Shown here one piece after another: positions 25,147 through 38,370 of a stretch of DNA of 64,000 nt. The position numbers and the translations under genes are program-made. The notes under the pieces were generated by a model. It made no database searches, was not told where the DNA came from, and saw nothing but the letters and a program-made list of their open reading frames with translations. Each line of letters starts with the position of its first letter. Positions within the stretch are counted from its first letter, which is position 1. This DNA is from Archilochus colubris (Eukaryota; Chordata; Aves; Apodiformes; Trochilidae): contig CM041084.1 of assembly GCA_023079485.1 (NCBI GenBank), positions 65,939,709 to 66,003,708 of the forward strand, given 5' to 3'.

Positions 25147-25340
25147 GTTACACTGGAACAGGTGACCCAGGGAAGCTGTGGCTGTCCCCTTCCTGGAAGT
25201 GTTCAAAGCCAGGTTGGATGGGGAGTGGAGCAACCTGGTCTGGTGAGAGGTGTCGCTGCCCATGCAGGAGGTTGGAATTAGATGATCTTTAAGGTCCCTC
25301 CCCTCACAACCCAAACCATTCTCTGATTCTCTGATCCTAC
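25147..25340 (+). mobile_element. CR1 LINE 3'-end fragment
   Basis: The order CAGGGAAGCTGTGGCTG, CTGGAAGTGTTCAAAGCCAG, GTTGGATGGGGAGTGGAGCAA, CAGGAGGTTGGAATTAGATG, ATCTTTAAGGTCCC and a final TTCTCTGATTCTCTGAT is the sense CR1 ORF2 end and 3' tail. It begins about 780 bp upstream of the BMP6 start codon, just outside the CpG island. Confidence 0.93.
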
Positions 25341-28234
25341 AGTTTTTTATGGAACACTTTGCACCGATGAACACTGGTAAATGGCTGAGTATACGTACCC
25401 CTCCCCAGGCCCGATCAATGAAGTCCACTGAACATATCCACTTGTCTAAGCCTGCAGCTCTGATTTCAGCCTTTTCATAAAAGGGGAGGGGGGCTGTGGG
25501 AAACCAACATCCAACGCTAATAATGTCTGTTAGGTTGTGCAAAATGCAGCTCTTCCATATGCCGGTGTGACTTCATGGATCTTGCTGGGGCTGGATGAGT
25601 AAACCCAGGCTAGCCCTGCTGAAATCAGTGCAATTGCTCTGGGTTTGAACTGAGATAATTTCATAGGAGTTGGCCCTGAGAATAATATCTGGACCATTTG
25701 AAGTCACTGGCAAAATTTCCATTAACTTTATTAGAATCAGAATCTGGCAATAAGCTCATATGCAGTTTCCCAGAGACACAGCTGAGAATATTCAATACAG
25801 AATACGTTATTTTCAGAAATGGCAGTTACACCAAGCATTCACTTTTGTAAAAGCAAGGTTACAGATGGGTGTTTTAACTACGCTGGTCAAGGAACACAGC
25901 AATACTGTGCATTTAAAAGCTTCTTTTGTCAGGGGAAAAAAAAAAAAGCATCTTTAGCGAGATTTGAGCACAGATACCATTGGGTTGACAGGGAAGAGTA
26001 TGTGGAAGTTGCTTTTGCAATTGTTCCCCCTTTTTTTCTCTCAATTTGTGAACAGTCCTTTTGCTACACTGGCCCCTATTGCCTTCATGAACAAGGTCTG
26101 TGTCATCCTCTAAGGAGTGGGGAATGCAACGTCCCGGGAAACCTTTATATTGGTTATTCATTTATCTACTTTTCTCAGCTTAGAGCAATGGGGCTCATGT
26201 GCTTAACCAGGGAGAGGGGGGCTCACTCCCAGAGAGGAGGTGAGCAGCATCCCCTTCCTGAGAGGCAGCATGGGATGCTGCTGGAAAAACTCAGGCTCCC
26301 AGCTCACCAAGAGGGCATTTTATAGCCACCTTAGGAGGCACATTTAGAGGCTGGGAGTAAGCTCAGGAGCCTTTATGTCAGTGAAGGAGATTTCCCAGGC
26401 GGGTAGGGTGGTGAGAGAAGAGAGCAGCCACCTCTGTGCCACTCACTTTCTAGTCTGTGAGCCTGTTCAGATGTAGTTCATGTCAATGATTCCAGCAGAG
26501 CTCTGTAGCCTCCACTTCCTGTTTTGACAGCAGCAGAGGAAAGTGTGCCATTATAAGGTTATCTCTGAACCCTTCCATCCCAAGTGTCTCCAGCTCCTCT
26601 TGAAGTCTGGCAGAGTTGGTTCATATTTAGCCACAAACTGGGTTAAACTCCTGGGCAGCTATTGGGTGTTTCTGCTTCCCTGATACTCAAATGTGCATCA
26701 CCTATATGTGTTTATTCTGAAAGGAAAATATTTGAAATCTTGCCATTCACATAAGGGTTACTGCAATAAATAGCAGCTGTAATAACAGTTGGCAGAATCT
26801 GGACATCTGAGTTTGATGCAACGTGGGGATGGGGACACACAGCAAACTTTCTAGGACTTCCCTTTTAAGTTACTTTATGCTTAAAGTAATTTCCAATGTG
26901 TAGCTAGGAAGCAAAAACCCTCTTTAGGAAGTCATTGCACCTTTTGTTAAGTTTAAATTGTCACTTTTTTCCAGCAGTACTCTCCAGAGATTTATGCTAC
27001 TTACCCTCTGGAAGTGCCACTCACCTGTAGATGTGAAGGCTTTACTATGGGTCTCACCTAATGTTATCAGAGCCAGGAAAGGCACTGTGTCTTTCAGCAA
27101 TCCTCTGAGTGGTGAAAGAATTAAGTCTTCTTATAGAAGTCACCTACAGTGACAGATTTCAGATATTCCAGATATTGCATTTGAAAGAGCAATTTTTTGC
27201 ATAGGATTTTAAGACTTTGTTGGAGAACTGAATAGCAAAGGCTCTGGAGGAGTGCAATGGCTCTGCTGTTGGCAACTGCTGGAGGATGACAGACACATTT
27301 TAAGGGTTAATTAAGCATATATTGTAGTGCTACGGTCAGAATTTTTCACTTGACGAGGATTCTTCGTAGCATATCCGCCATCCAAAACTCTGCGGTAACG
27401 TGGATTTTCGCTCATTTTCCTTTCACTGGCATAATCTTCATAAATTCTGTGGATACAGGCTGCTGGGTACCGTTCAGGTCATCTCCTTTCCCTGCTCACG
27501 ATGGACATCTGGTGGTAACGCGTAGAAACTCGGGTCTGCTCCTAGGAGTTTCCCTCGTTAGCAAATTAGCAATAAAACCTCTTTCATTCTTCTTCTCAAA
27601 ACAAAACAAACAAACAAAAAAACCCCAAAAAACCAACCAACCTAAACAACCTAATAGAAAAAGAGGTCTATCACTCCCCCCTCAAAAAATCTTATTTAAT
27701 TTTCTGCCTGTAAGCTAAAGTTCAGTTTGCATTCAAAACCCTGCACCTGCTCAGTGCTCCATGAGGAAAATACTGCCATGAGCAATATGGTCTCACCTCC
27801 AAGGAGATCTGTTTCAAGATGTGGTGTGGTGCCAGCAAGGATTAGCTACAGCAGTTAATTTCTTCTGGCAGTGCCAGTATTTAGGTTGTGTGCAATTAAA
27901 AGGTGAGCTACCTGTTTCTAGTAAAAAAGGATTCTGTGATTCTGATTCCTTGTGTTTTCAGTTGTCTCCGTTGAACCAATTGCTCCTTGCTCTTAATTAA
28001 GCAAACTGGATTTCTTGGTTGTTTTATGCATGAGTTGTGAGGAGGCATATGAAGCACTGAAATATTAAAAAAGGTAACTGGAAGATTTCAAAAAGAAAAA
28101 GGTTAATTATTATTCCTTTAAAATACACAATTTAATTTGTATTCACAAGGAGGTATATGCAAAAACCTTATTAATGCTCTTAGGTGTAAAAATTCCCAGG
28201 AACCAGGATTACCCAACTCAAGCAGAATGATATA
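25341..28234. other. Non-coding 5' flank of BMP6
   Basis: I can support no gene. Short stretches around 25,600-25,740 (GAAATCAGTGCAATTGCTC; TTTGAAGTCACTGGCAAAA) look like worn copies of an old palindromic DNA-element family, but are too diverged to call. An A/C-rich simple tract lies at 27,598-27,650. Confidence 0.55.
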
Positions 28235-28377
28235 CCTTTTCTTTTTCTCTTTCCTTTTTCCCTTTCTTTTCCTTTTTCTCTTTCCTTTCCTTTTCCCCTT
28301 TTCTTTCCTTTTTCTCTCCTTTCCTTTTTCCCTTTCCTTTCCTTTTTCTCTCCATTCCTTTTTCCCTTTCCTTTCCT
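28235..28377 (+). repeat. 143-bp polypyrimidine tract, (TTTCC)n-like
   Basis: Every base is C or T except one A at 28,354. It is made of irregular units such as CTTTTTCTCTTTCC and TTTTTCCCTTTCCTTTCC, several in imperfect tandem. Such tracts can form triplex (H-)DNA and stall polymerases. Confidence 0.93.
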
Positions 28378-31300
28378 GGACTAATAGTCTACTTTAAAAT
28401 ATAGTGTAGAAAGTACTATTCTAGGGATCCCTTCTCTACCTCCTGAAAGCAGAAAAGATATTTGACTTTCATAACTTTGCTTTGCCCCCTTCCCTCCAGC
28501 TGAACTGCCTGCAACACACCCAAGCTCCTGCTCTTTTGGGGTCAGCAAGGACACTGCAGGAAGGGCAGCTTCTGTCTTTGCACTCAATTTGCTAAGCACA
28601 GGTGAGTATTTTTTTTAAAGCAGTGTGGAAGCACTGTAAGTAAGGAGGAATGACGTCTGTTTTCTAAAAAAAAACCAAAAACAAAAAAACCAGAAACCTA
28701 TGTTCTACAATAATGACATAGCTGAAACAGACTATTTGCAGTGCTGCACTTGGAGAGGTTAAAAATGCAAACATTCCTCCTAATTTTAGTCTACTGGTTT
28801 CCAATGGCTGTGTGTGAAATGGGAAAGAGTGGTTAAGTATAATCTTAGTTCAAAGATCAAAGTAGGCTAAAAACAGTACTTGCTATGAAAGCCCAAGTTT
28901 TTCTTTTCACTTGCTGAACTTACTTTCTCCACTGCAAGCAGGGACAGTTGAAAAATAGCAACATCATCTTATTTGCACATGCCAAACCACTGCTTTCATT
29001 ACTCAGAAATCTCATCTAAAATAGGCAACGATGATTTCCAAGATCAGAACACTTTGGAAAAAAATTGTTTTAAATAATAATTCAGCAACACCACTGGACC
29101 ACTGTCAATGCAAAAGCAAACAGTTAAAAATGGAGTAAACCCCAGTATGTATTTCACAAACAATCCCAACTCTGTTCCAAGCCTGGCCACTATCTCCACC
29201 CTATCAAGGATATACTTATGTGTGAACAATTATAGCTTCAAGTTTATTTGAAGTCAACAGGATCAAGTATTAAGGGAAACTTACCTGAGATGGCAGCAGT
29301 TAATATTCATATATATTGACATTAATATATTTTTTCCTAAGTCTTTTAACAGTATTTGCTTTCCATTTTATTTTTGTTAGTAATGCTTTTTCTATTTAAA
29401 AATGAGGAAAGTAAATAATGGACTGCAAAAGGAAAACAGCAAAATCTGCTCTGTACAGACTGTGAATTAGACCTAGTAAACTAGAAAGGCAGTTACATCC
29501 ATCTCAGATCTACATATAAACAGCAAAAAGCCAACAAATGAGTAAATGTAAAAATCTATTAGCCCACACAAGGTAAGATTCTGCCTTCACCTATTGGCAT
29601 ATGGCTGCCATAAGTAAAACCAGTAGCAAAGATGCATCTTGTAATCCACATAAACTGGGTTGCAGGTATACAGTGCTGTCATCAGATCTCCACTGCTGTG
29701 CAGATGTGCCCACATCTGCCACCTTACAATGACATAGAGACAACACTATGCCCAGCCTGCTTAGATGGCTTCAGATGGACTTTGTGTCTTCTGGTGGGGT
29801 CTCTGAGAAAGAATTAAATTTCTTCTGAATGATGAAAACTAGAGAGGTACCGAGCTGCTGCAAAGAGAGATGGCAAGAAGAGGAGAGGTTTTCACACCAC
29901 CCTGGCAAGCTGCCAGGTGATGCTCTTATATGTACATTGCCTGGTGTACTGAGTAGGCAAAATTACACACTGGTTGGGGTAGCTCATAATGTGAGGATGA
30001 ACTGGAAGATTGTGGTTTTAGCAGGTAGATCGTGAACTTTGGGCTCACGCGAGGTATACTGAATGGATGCAAAAATGTCAGTATGAGAGGTTAAGGTTAG
30101 GAAAGGATGAAGATGTAAAGGGGAGACCATATGTGGGTCTCTGTTAGACTCTCAGTTTTCAAATATTTTATCTGGATTTATGTTTCTAATACTTTAGATT
30201 AACAAACATCTATTAGTAACCCTAACTCTGGCTGACATTTTTGTTTAGCAATTTATTTATATTTGGTTGGAGGGGTTTGCACAGAGCTGCACAGGGGCAG
30301 AAGGCTTTTCTGCCACGCCAGTTCAGTTTTAAACCTTGGCAAATTAACAGCAGGGGATAAATTAACAGAAGAGCCATCTTTCAAGATCTTTTCAAGCTTG
30401 TAAGAGCTGCCACTCTGCCCTTGTTCCAGTGGGTATTGCAAATGGGGAGCTCTGTGAGCTCGTAAAAGCCATTGCAAGTCAGCAAAGAAACTGGAAAGAT
30501 GGAAAAACATCAATGGTTTTAAATACTATTTATAACTTCAGAAGGGGCCATGTGGTACCAAAGGGTAGGTTACACTTCAGAGGCTGAGGAAGATTTTAAT
30601 CCAAACAATCTATCCATTGTAAAGCTGTAGGCTCAACACACCTGGGCTTCTGTTTAAACTCTTCATGTTTTCCTGATAGGGGAAATACTGCCGAGATAGT
30701 GCAGGACTCTGAATTCATCACTTACTAGAGTTAGGGAATAATTTATATTTCAATGTAATAAGGTTGGGTTTCAGATGCTTTCTCACAGATATTGCACATT
30801 TTTATACAGAAAAAGGAAAAAGTGTATTTTTGAGATACAAGGGCCTTGTTTTCACCTTTGACTTTTGAAAAGAGAAAAACAAGTAAGATCAATTATTATA
30901 ATTAAAGACAGAACAGCTGTTAAAATAGCTCACAAATATTGCAGAATGGGATTGGAAAATATCCTGGGGAGAACAAAACTAGGGGTAAAAGCTTTAAATA
31001 AGATATCTAGAGGTAACTGACAAGGTCTGTTCTGACCAGTGTGCAAAATATGTCTTTTCAACACCACTTTTCAATAAAATTGGGATAGATCCACATAGCA
31101 TGAGGCCACAGCAAGGACTGATAGATTTAAGTTTGAAAACACAAACACCTTTCCCAGCAGCAAACCCGTTGTAGAGGCTGCTGTGACTCAGGCTGCCTTT
31201 CCCTCACCCATTTGCAGACAGAAGTCAATCTTCAGAGGCAATGGTCCCTAAACACCCTCCAAAAATAAATGGTGGAGCCACAACATGTTGGGGGTAGCCT

Positions 31301-34300
31301 CACACATCCCGCACCCCTACCCTGGAGTTTGTGTCCTTCCTGAGCAGGGCAGCTTCAGGGTAGGCAGCAGGCAGCTTGGTGCCTTCCCCCACATCCTCAG
31401 CCATCTCTGGGATTTCCCTGCTGCTTCCCTACCCCTCCTCTTGCAGCAGGGCTGCCACCAAGGGGTTTTCTGCCATGTGGCCTCCTCAGGCTCCTGGGGA
31501 TGGAACACGTTTCCTGCAACTCTTCGCTGCTTATTGACACTGAGTAGATGCCACTTAGTTTCATTCACATTCACTTTGAAAGGCACCTCATGCAGTGCCA
31601 ACCCAAACACGGCTATTTTAGGAAAGAGCAGTCTGAGAAGGCACACTGCACAAGACACAAGTCTACAAAGGGATTTTTAGTCATCATGAGCCATGAACCA
31701 CAGTGGCTTAAAAAACTTTAAAAACCCTGCTGTCGTATAGCTGAGCCTTTTTTTTTTATTATTCCCCTTACTTCAGGAACAAAACACTCCATCATCCCCC
31801 AAAGAGGATTTTATTCAACACCTGTCCTTACTGTCACACCCAATAGCCTTACAGATAAGTTCCTGAAGGGAATTAATTCAGCCAGGAGGAAAGGGGATAT
31901 AATATGTTCCCAAGCACCATTTAAAGTTTAGATTTCAAGGTGCACATTACAATAATAATTTTGTTAGCAAGTCAGGAGAAGAGTTGAGGTTAGTGTCAGC
32001 CATATATCAATTTAAGGTGAAGAGATGGAGCTGCTACCATGCTCTAAACAGTTTCCATGCCAGCTCAAGATGAGATAACTCAGAAGAGAGAGTTGTCTTT
32101 TTTCTTTCTACAGGAAATGCCTAGAGGCTGATAGAAAAGATTTTATACATTCGCCTTCTGGACGTAGGCTCTACAGTCATCACAGAGAAAGAAATGTTGT
32201 TTCTTTAAAGGCTTTTAGGAGGAAGCCTTGTATTAAAAAAAAAAAAAAAAGAATCTAGTTATCTAGTTATGTGTTCTTAGTCTTCTCTAAATTAATCTCC
32301 TTGGCGAAGAAAAAGTGATAACCAGCTAGTAATTGCATTGCTTACCAGAGGCTTCAAGTTTCCAGAGCAACGGCATGCCTGTAATGCAAGGCTTGTCTCT
32401 GTTGCTCTTTTGGCCCAAAACAAAGTTCACATTTTCTGTCTCGTCCAGTTTACACACAGACACAGACACAGACACACACAAGCTTCGAAGTCTCCATCCT
32501 TCCTGTAGGGTGTCAGCAGCCCCAACCTGGACAAGCCCTGAGGGGATGGAGGCTGAGAGGTTTTGGCTGCTGATGCTTGAGATGGGAAAGCCAGTTGGGA
32601 CACAGCAATTCTGTGTCATTGGGCTTTAACAAGGTGTCACTGCTCTCTGCAGCTCACACATCTCTGCAGGTCAGCATGGCTGGATGTTACAAGAAACTTC
32701 TGGCACTGAAAAGCAAAGGTGACCCTCCCCTTGCCAGCCACAGCCCCTGCAAACCATTCAGGAAGGACCTGGGCAGCTGATCCACCCCGGGTCCACTTGG
32801 GTCTTTGCTTATACGTAAAAGGGTGTCTTGCACGGGGCAGAAAGAGTAACCCCTAATGTATCAGTCTTGTTTTCATATTTAATAAGTACAGTACTATAAT
32901 AAATAATGTAAAACAATAAATAAATAATGTCAACTAGAAAATAGGATTAGGTTAAAACCAAGTACCTCCAGCATGTAGGAGAACCTTGTCTGCACTAAGG
33001 AAGCAGCTCAGAAGAGTTTTGGGTGCAGGGGAGAGCTGCTACAGCAGCTATGGAGATACATCCCAATTTTTGCACTGTGTAGATAGTCATGTTAAGGACA
33101 AGGGCTCTGTATCTGGCTGATCCTTTACTGTCAGACTGACACACAGCCAACTTCAAATAGCTTGTTCTACTCTGCCAGAGGACTCTTCCAGAAAAAAAAA
33201 AACAAAAACAAAAACAAAAAACAAAAAAAAACACACCAAGAAAACCATCAGCCTCAGAAACAAACAATTAATAGGTCATTTCCTTGCACTTTCAAGATAT
33301 TTGGTGTAACTCTGAACACCATAGCTCAGACACCAGGAGCTGCACAGTGGCATTAGCATGATGGTCTGACCATGTTTTTTAGCTGGAGCACTGTGGCTAC
33401 CCTCTAGCTCACTGAGCTGTGGTGCTGGGACAGCCCCTGTAGATGTGCCTGGGGCTGCATCCTGCAAAAAGTGAGAGTCCTTCTCACTTTCCCTCCTTTG
33501 AAATTGAATGTTGGGTCTGCTGTCTGGGGCTGAGCCCCTGAGCAGGGGAGGCTCATGTCTACATCACTGCCTCCTTATTCCTCAGGACTGCTACTGCTCT
33601 GCACTAGCATCCATTCATCTCAGGAACCATTTGAGATGGTGCAATCTGGCCAGGGCCAAAATAATGCCTGAAACTGTTGAGTTCAGCCATGCAGCTGATC
33701 CTGCCCCAGGATCTAGGAATGTAAGGAAGCTCTCTTTGATGTACGAGTACTGATGTGGCACGAGTGTCTCCAAGCTATGATGCAGGCTAGCTGCTTTCTG
33801 AGCATCTTTCATGGCAGCTTAGGGAAGGGCATCACTCTTTGCTCTGGGCAAGCAGCTGTGATCTGTACTGATGTGAATTAAAAACATGAGTTATTTCAAA
33901 AGGCTACATGAGGCTCTGGGCAGTTTTCTTCTAACTGCTGGGCAGAGTTCCCAGTGGAAACACAGCTCTTGACTTGGGTGGGAAACATTTCTAAGTTAAC
34001 TTCTTGCTTCGAGTAATTCTAGTCTCTTAAGACGTCTTTATTTCACTCAGCTTTGAAGAGATAGAGGAGGCAGATAATGAATTATAAAAGACAGTTTAAA
34101 AAAAAATAGCCAGCCATTCCATAGTCTTCAAGCCCTGAGACAAAATCTACACACCAGTAACAACATATGGGCCCTTGTTAGTGTGGAACCAAACTCCAGC
34201 AGCTGATCTCCATTAGAAAAGCCTCTGCTCACTTCCTTCACCCAAAATGATAGGGAAATCTGTTTCATTTTCCTCAAACCATACGACAACATTTGGCAAG

Positions 34301-35464
34301 TTTTGTTTCCTTCCATTTAAAATAAAATAAAGCAATAAAGTATGATAACAATCCATCAATTGATGTCCCATTTCTGTTTCTATGATGTTCAGAACAGTTT
34401 GTGGCAATAAAAGGAACGGGTACTTGAACAAGGCATCAAGGTTAGCAGCCTGTGGGAAGATATGTTTAGTTTAAATACTAATAATAGCCTAATAGCAGCA
34501 AGGCAGGATAATGGAATGTGACAGATGTTGGATGTTCTCTCTTTGCACTGTGCCAGATGTATATTTTGAATTACTTTTTGCATCACGAAAGGGCCAAGAG
34601 GTTTCAATTTTGGATTCAGGTCCCTGGGAGGCTGGGCTCTGCAAAAAAAAGTATCCAATCCCTTCCCTAAAAATAGAAATTACAAGTTATTTTTATCATG
34701 TTCCAGTTTATGAATATTTTTGCATAGCTCTGTCTTCATAGAGCAGCCAAAGGTGGCACTGGCAAAAGGTTCATTTCCCTACACAAGACCATTCAGCAAC
34801 AAGCTTGGCCATCAGTAGCACTGCTTGGTGTGGTGAGGACTCCAGGCAGGCTGCCTGAACTGAGATCCAAAGCTTCTGGGGGATCACTTTATTAGGACAG
34901 TCAGATAGTGCCACTGTCAATCAGAGGAACCATTTCCAAGAACAAAGGTGTATTGATATTACAGACTTTTTCTTTGAATTACGTTGATGCCAGGAACACT
35001 CTGCACAATTGAGCGCTATCATTAGAAAGAGTCTTAGTGTTTGTCCTTCAAATTAACATCTGAAGAGGCAAAAGGTTGTATGTAATGTCAACTGCAGGTT
35101 AGTTTTATAGAAACCTCTCTGAAAATGACAGTTTTGACTTCTGTGTTTTCCTCCCACCAGTGATATCTGATACTCATTTCCAAGTTATTCATCAGTAGTA
35201 CAAACTCAGCCTGGATTTCTAGATTCAAGACAGTGCCCATAGCTTCCAGCATTAAAAATACACCACCTTGGTCCATATTATGCCCTGAAACATGTTTTTC
35301 TTGACTTGATGCCATCAACAACATTTTACAGCAGCTTTAAATTAGTGAATCATTGGGACAGTGCTACAAGAGGAGTAGAAGTTTCCAGCTCACATCCTCT
35401 CTACAGAGTAAGAAACCAAGACCTGCTGGGAATCTCTGTAACGCATAGAGTAAAACCATCCATG
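28378..35464. other. Non-coding 5' flank
   Basis: No gene is supported. Simple tracts are A16 at 32,235-32,250, an ACACAG repeat at 32,452-32,480 and (CAAAAA)n at 33,192-33,231. Open frames at 30.3 kb, 31.3 kb and 32.3 kb overlap on both strands and have no recognisable domains. Confidence 0.55.
33192..33231 (+). repeat. (CAAAAA)n simple repeat
   Basis: A11 is followed by CAAAAA units with runs of 5-9 A. No transposon body precedes it. Confidence 0.8.
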
Positions 35465-35596
35465 GAGTTATTATTCCCATAATAACTCTCCAGATTAGAG
35501 CTGCATTATAACTACATGATGAGTTGAGCTGACGTTACTGGGATAACTCCAACGGGTCAGTGGACACTGGATGCCAAAGTAACTCCCAGGAGTTAC
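35465..35596. repeat. Cluster of short inverted repeats
   Basis: GAGTTATTA (35,465-35,473) pairs with TAATAACTC (35,480-35,488). GTAACTCC (35,579-35,586) pairs with GGAGTTAC (35,589-35,596). A related GGATAACTCC lies between them at 35,551-35,560. The shared GAGTTA / TAACTC core suggests one old palindromic element or a fold-back DNA remnant. Confidence 0.6.
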
Positions 35597-37811
35597 AAGC
35601 AGCAAGAACACAACCACCCCGTTGCCCTACCATAGGCATCATTGGGGTACCTAGTTGTCCCAACAATTAATGATGGCTTTGTGAGAAAACAAAGACCTAT
35701 TTTCACCTGGAGAACTAAGGAACAGGGAGAACCATAAACCACCCATGGTTAAATGGGAAACTGAGAGCTGAATCCTGTTTTTCTGATTCCCAGTCAGTGC
35801 ACTATACATTAGCCTATTTTGCCTCCAATAACAGATTCAAGCTGCGGCAGGATTCTGACATATGGATTTCCTCCCACTCCTCCTGCCCCTGAAGGTTTTA
35901 GAGCATTTGGGTTTTGATCAACCACTGTCATCAGCATGTCTCTTCAAAGAGATGCTATGAACTGTTCTAATAAGCATCAGCCACCATCTGAAATGGGGAG
36001 AAAGGGAGAAATGGTTCACAGATCCTCAGAGCTACTATGCGGATATGTGGTTGGGATCAAAGGGTACTGCAGCTGGCAGCAGCAGCACTGAGAAGAGATC
36101 TTGGGCGTTGTGTTTTCTTGCTCCAAGTTTTATATAACCACACCACTTTGTTCTCAAATATTTAAACAGGTTAGTGACAATGAATAAACTATAATAATTA
36201 TAACATGACAACATACTGAAGTCAGTGTGGTGAAAGTGCTTCTCATTCTCATTCACCCTGTGGTTGTCATCATCTTCCATGTCTGACCTTAAGTCAGATC
36301 CAAGAAAATATTAGAAAAAAACTAACTAGAGATATATTTAATCAACTACTTCCACTACAAAGAAGCCTGTGTGTTGACTAGACTACAGTGTCATCAATAG
36401 AATCCTGGGCTGGATAAGTCAGAGCACACAACTGGGCTGTGAAGTACAGCTGCAACATGGTAGTTGTTCATAAAGGTGGTTTTAGTTTAAGCCATACATA
36501 AATAAAAGAAACTTCAGCTAGTATTCACTAAGGAAATAGTAGTAATGATGGCTAATAAAACTGCCCATTTATCTCCCACCAAAGGACTTCACAAATAGAA
36601 GAGTGACTTCTATATAAACAGTCTGCAGTCCTCCCTTTCCTGCATTTAAGCAAATATTTTTTATTAAGGTATCTCAAAACAGTGCAGACTCTACAAAATT
36701 TCCTGGTAAATGACCAATGAGACAGAAATAGACACATGCTTGGTAAGAAGCTATTAAGTTCTCTGACTGTTGAGAATGCATCCATGGGAGACAATGTGTG
36801 CTCTGGGTGTGTGGCCACAAGCCATGGTAAGCACCACTCTCCAAAGAAGAGAGTCACAAAATGCAGAGACTGAGGTCCAGTACTTCCCAAATCACTTCCA
36901 TCAGTTATCATATGGTTACTTGTGTCTTGTTCCAGGCCCCTTCCAAAAATGAGATGGGCTTTACTGCCTGAAATAACAGCAAACAGGACTGAGTATTGCT
37001 GCCAGTATAGGAAGCTGCACAAACCTTTCCACCCATTGCAATGAACCCTACCTCTTTTGAACACCCTGGCCCTCAAACTTCCCTTCTGGAAATCCTACCT
37101 AGGGGCCCAAAAATCTTATAGCTCCCACCTCCACAACACACTTCCCACAAGGACAACAAAAGAAAATACTTTAATAATACACCTCTATGCACTCTCCTTC
37201 CACACATATCTCTGATTTCAAAAGACACAGTATGGAAAACACTGGGATGACTGGGTTTGTTTTGGTTGTTTATTAAAATGGGAAGTTATCTTTAGTTGGA
37301 GTTGTGGATAAGCTCTCACAGTCCTTTGTGCCATAACTTAAACACATTTAGATATTTTTAATTTCTATTTTCAGTGCCTGTGCATAAACTATTTTTCCTG
37401 GAAAAAGTGATAGTATCTAAGTTTAAGAATATTTGCTTATTGTAATTTGTGGAATTTAAACTAACAGTTGATTGATTTAGATTAACAGTAACTGGATAAA
37501 TGAAACATCCTATGTCATGGTACCACTGTAAGTGTAGTATTCACTTTAGAAAAGCTTTTAAATCCTGCAGTCAATGCAGGAGCTGGAGGGACTAGAGCAG
37601 GAGAGGAAACTGAGTGTGGGTATCACCAGAGATGCACTGTGAGCTATTAGCAGTGGTTCAGCAGAACCACCTGCTGAAGAAACAGCCTGCTCTCAAAACA
37701 CACCTGAAAAACTGCTGCCACACCTTCTCCCTGCTATTGCCCCTTACTCAAAAACCTTGCTCATCCTGTTCCCCGGTTTCTTGTCTGAGGAAATCAGGAT
37801 CATTTAGTTCT
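35597..37811. other. Non-coding 5' flank
   Basis: I see no supported gene. The longest open frame, about 174 codons on the minus strand at 36,552-37,076, has no recognisable domain, and its composition is like the surrounding DNA. Confidence 0.55.
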
Positions 37812-37928
37812 GAGAAGAAGAAGCTGCAGGGAGAACTAATCTCTCTCTACAACTATCTGAAAGGAGGTTGTAGGGAGGTGGGTGTTTGCCTCTTCTCTCC
37901 AGTAGATTATGATAGGAGTAGAGGAAAT
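37812..37928 (+). mobile_element. CR1 LINE ORF2 fragment
   Basis: A plus-strand frame reads [19 protein letters not shown] and then [13 protein letters not shown]. This matches the conserved C-terminal part of CR1 ORF2 ([13 protein letters not shown], then DRTRGNG). The copy stops abruptly where a CR1 fragment of the opposite orientation begins. Confidence 0.85.
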
Positions 37929-38165
37929 CACAGAACGTGTCACGTCTGGAAAAGACATCTGAGATCATCTCATCTAAATGTTAAAATTCCCCCCCCATAT
38001 ATTATATATATAAATATCTGTATCACCCACTAGAGCGTGTCCTGAAGTGCCTCATCTCCATGCTTTTTATATACTCACAGGGATGGAGATTCCACAATCT
38101 CCCTGGGCAGCCCATTCCAATTCCTAACCACTCTCTCAGTAAAGAAATTCTTCCTCAGATCTTTC
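37925..38165 (-). mobile_element. CR1 LINE 3' fragment
   Basis: Antisense CR1 landmarks appear in order on the plus strand: AATCACAGAACG, GAAAAGACATCTGAGATCATC, GGGATGGAGATTCCACAATC, CTGGGCAGCCCATTCCAATT and AAGAAATTCTTCCTCAGATC. A short AT-rich stretch near 37,996-38,015 (TATATATA) lies inside. The copy abuts a plus-oriented CR1 fragment on its left. Confidence 0.87.
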
Positions 38166-38367
38166 TCAGATCAGAGGGGCCAAAAAAAGGCCTCTCTGCA
38201 AAGCATGCTCAGGACTGAGCTGAGCCTGTGCTTCAGGACTCACCTTTTATTGGCCCCCTGGTCCTGCTCATGCGCAGTGGGGGCCCGCCCTAATTAGGCA
38301 CAGGTGGGCTTGACACAAGATCATGCTCACTCCCTGGAAATTAGGGGCACCTGGTTGCCTTGTTACA
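38166..38367 (-). mobile_element. LTR-like or promoter-like repeat block (solo LTR candidate)
   Basis: Read on the minus strand, the block starts TGTAACAAGGCAACCAGG and contains a GC-rich stretch with TGCGCATGAGC. A CCAATAAAAGG element (TATA or poly(A)-signal-like) and a GAGTCCTGAAGCAC segment follow, then a GGCC-rich end. The TG start, the internal AATAAA and the placement between CR1 pieces are what a solo LTR of an avian endogenous retrovirus would show. I cannot name a family, see no clear CA end or target duplication, and found no viral coding sequence beside it. Confidence 0.4.
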
Positions 38368-38370
38368 CTA

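Noticed and set aside
25440..25760. Ancient palindromic DNA-transposon copy
   Set aside because: Short phrases resemble old amniote palindromic repeats, but I could not find two matching arms, so it is not listed as an element.
27925..27950. GGATTCTGTGATTCTGATTC as a CR1 tail
   Set aside because: The terminal motif is there, but the preceding sequence lacks the GGTCCCTTCC or TTTTCC block and other CR1 landmarks.
36552..37076. 174-codon minus open frame
   Set aside because: No recognisable domain, signal or splice context, and composition like the flanks. Frames of this length occur by chance in 64 kb.
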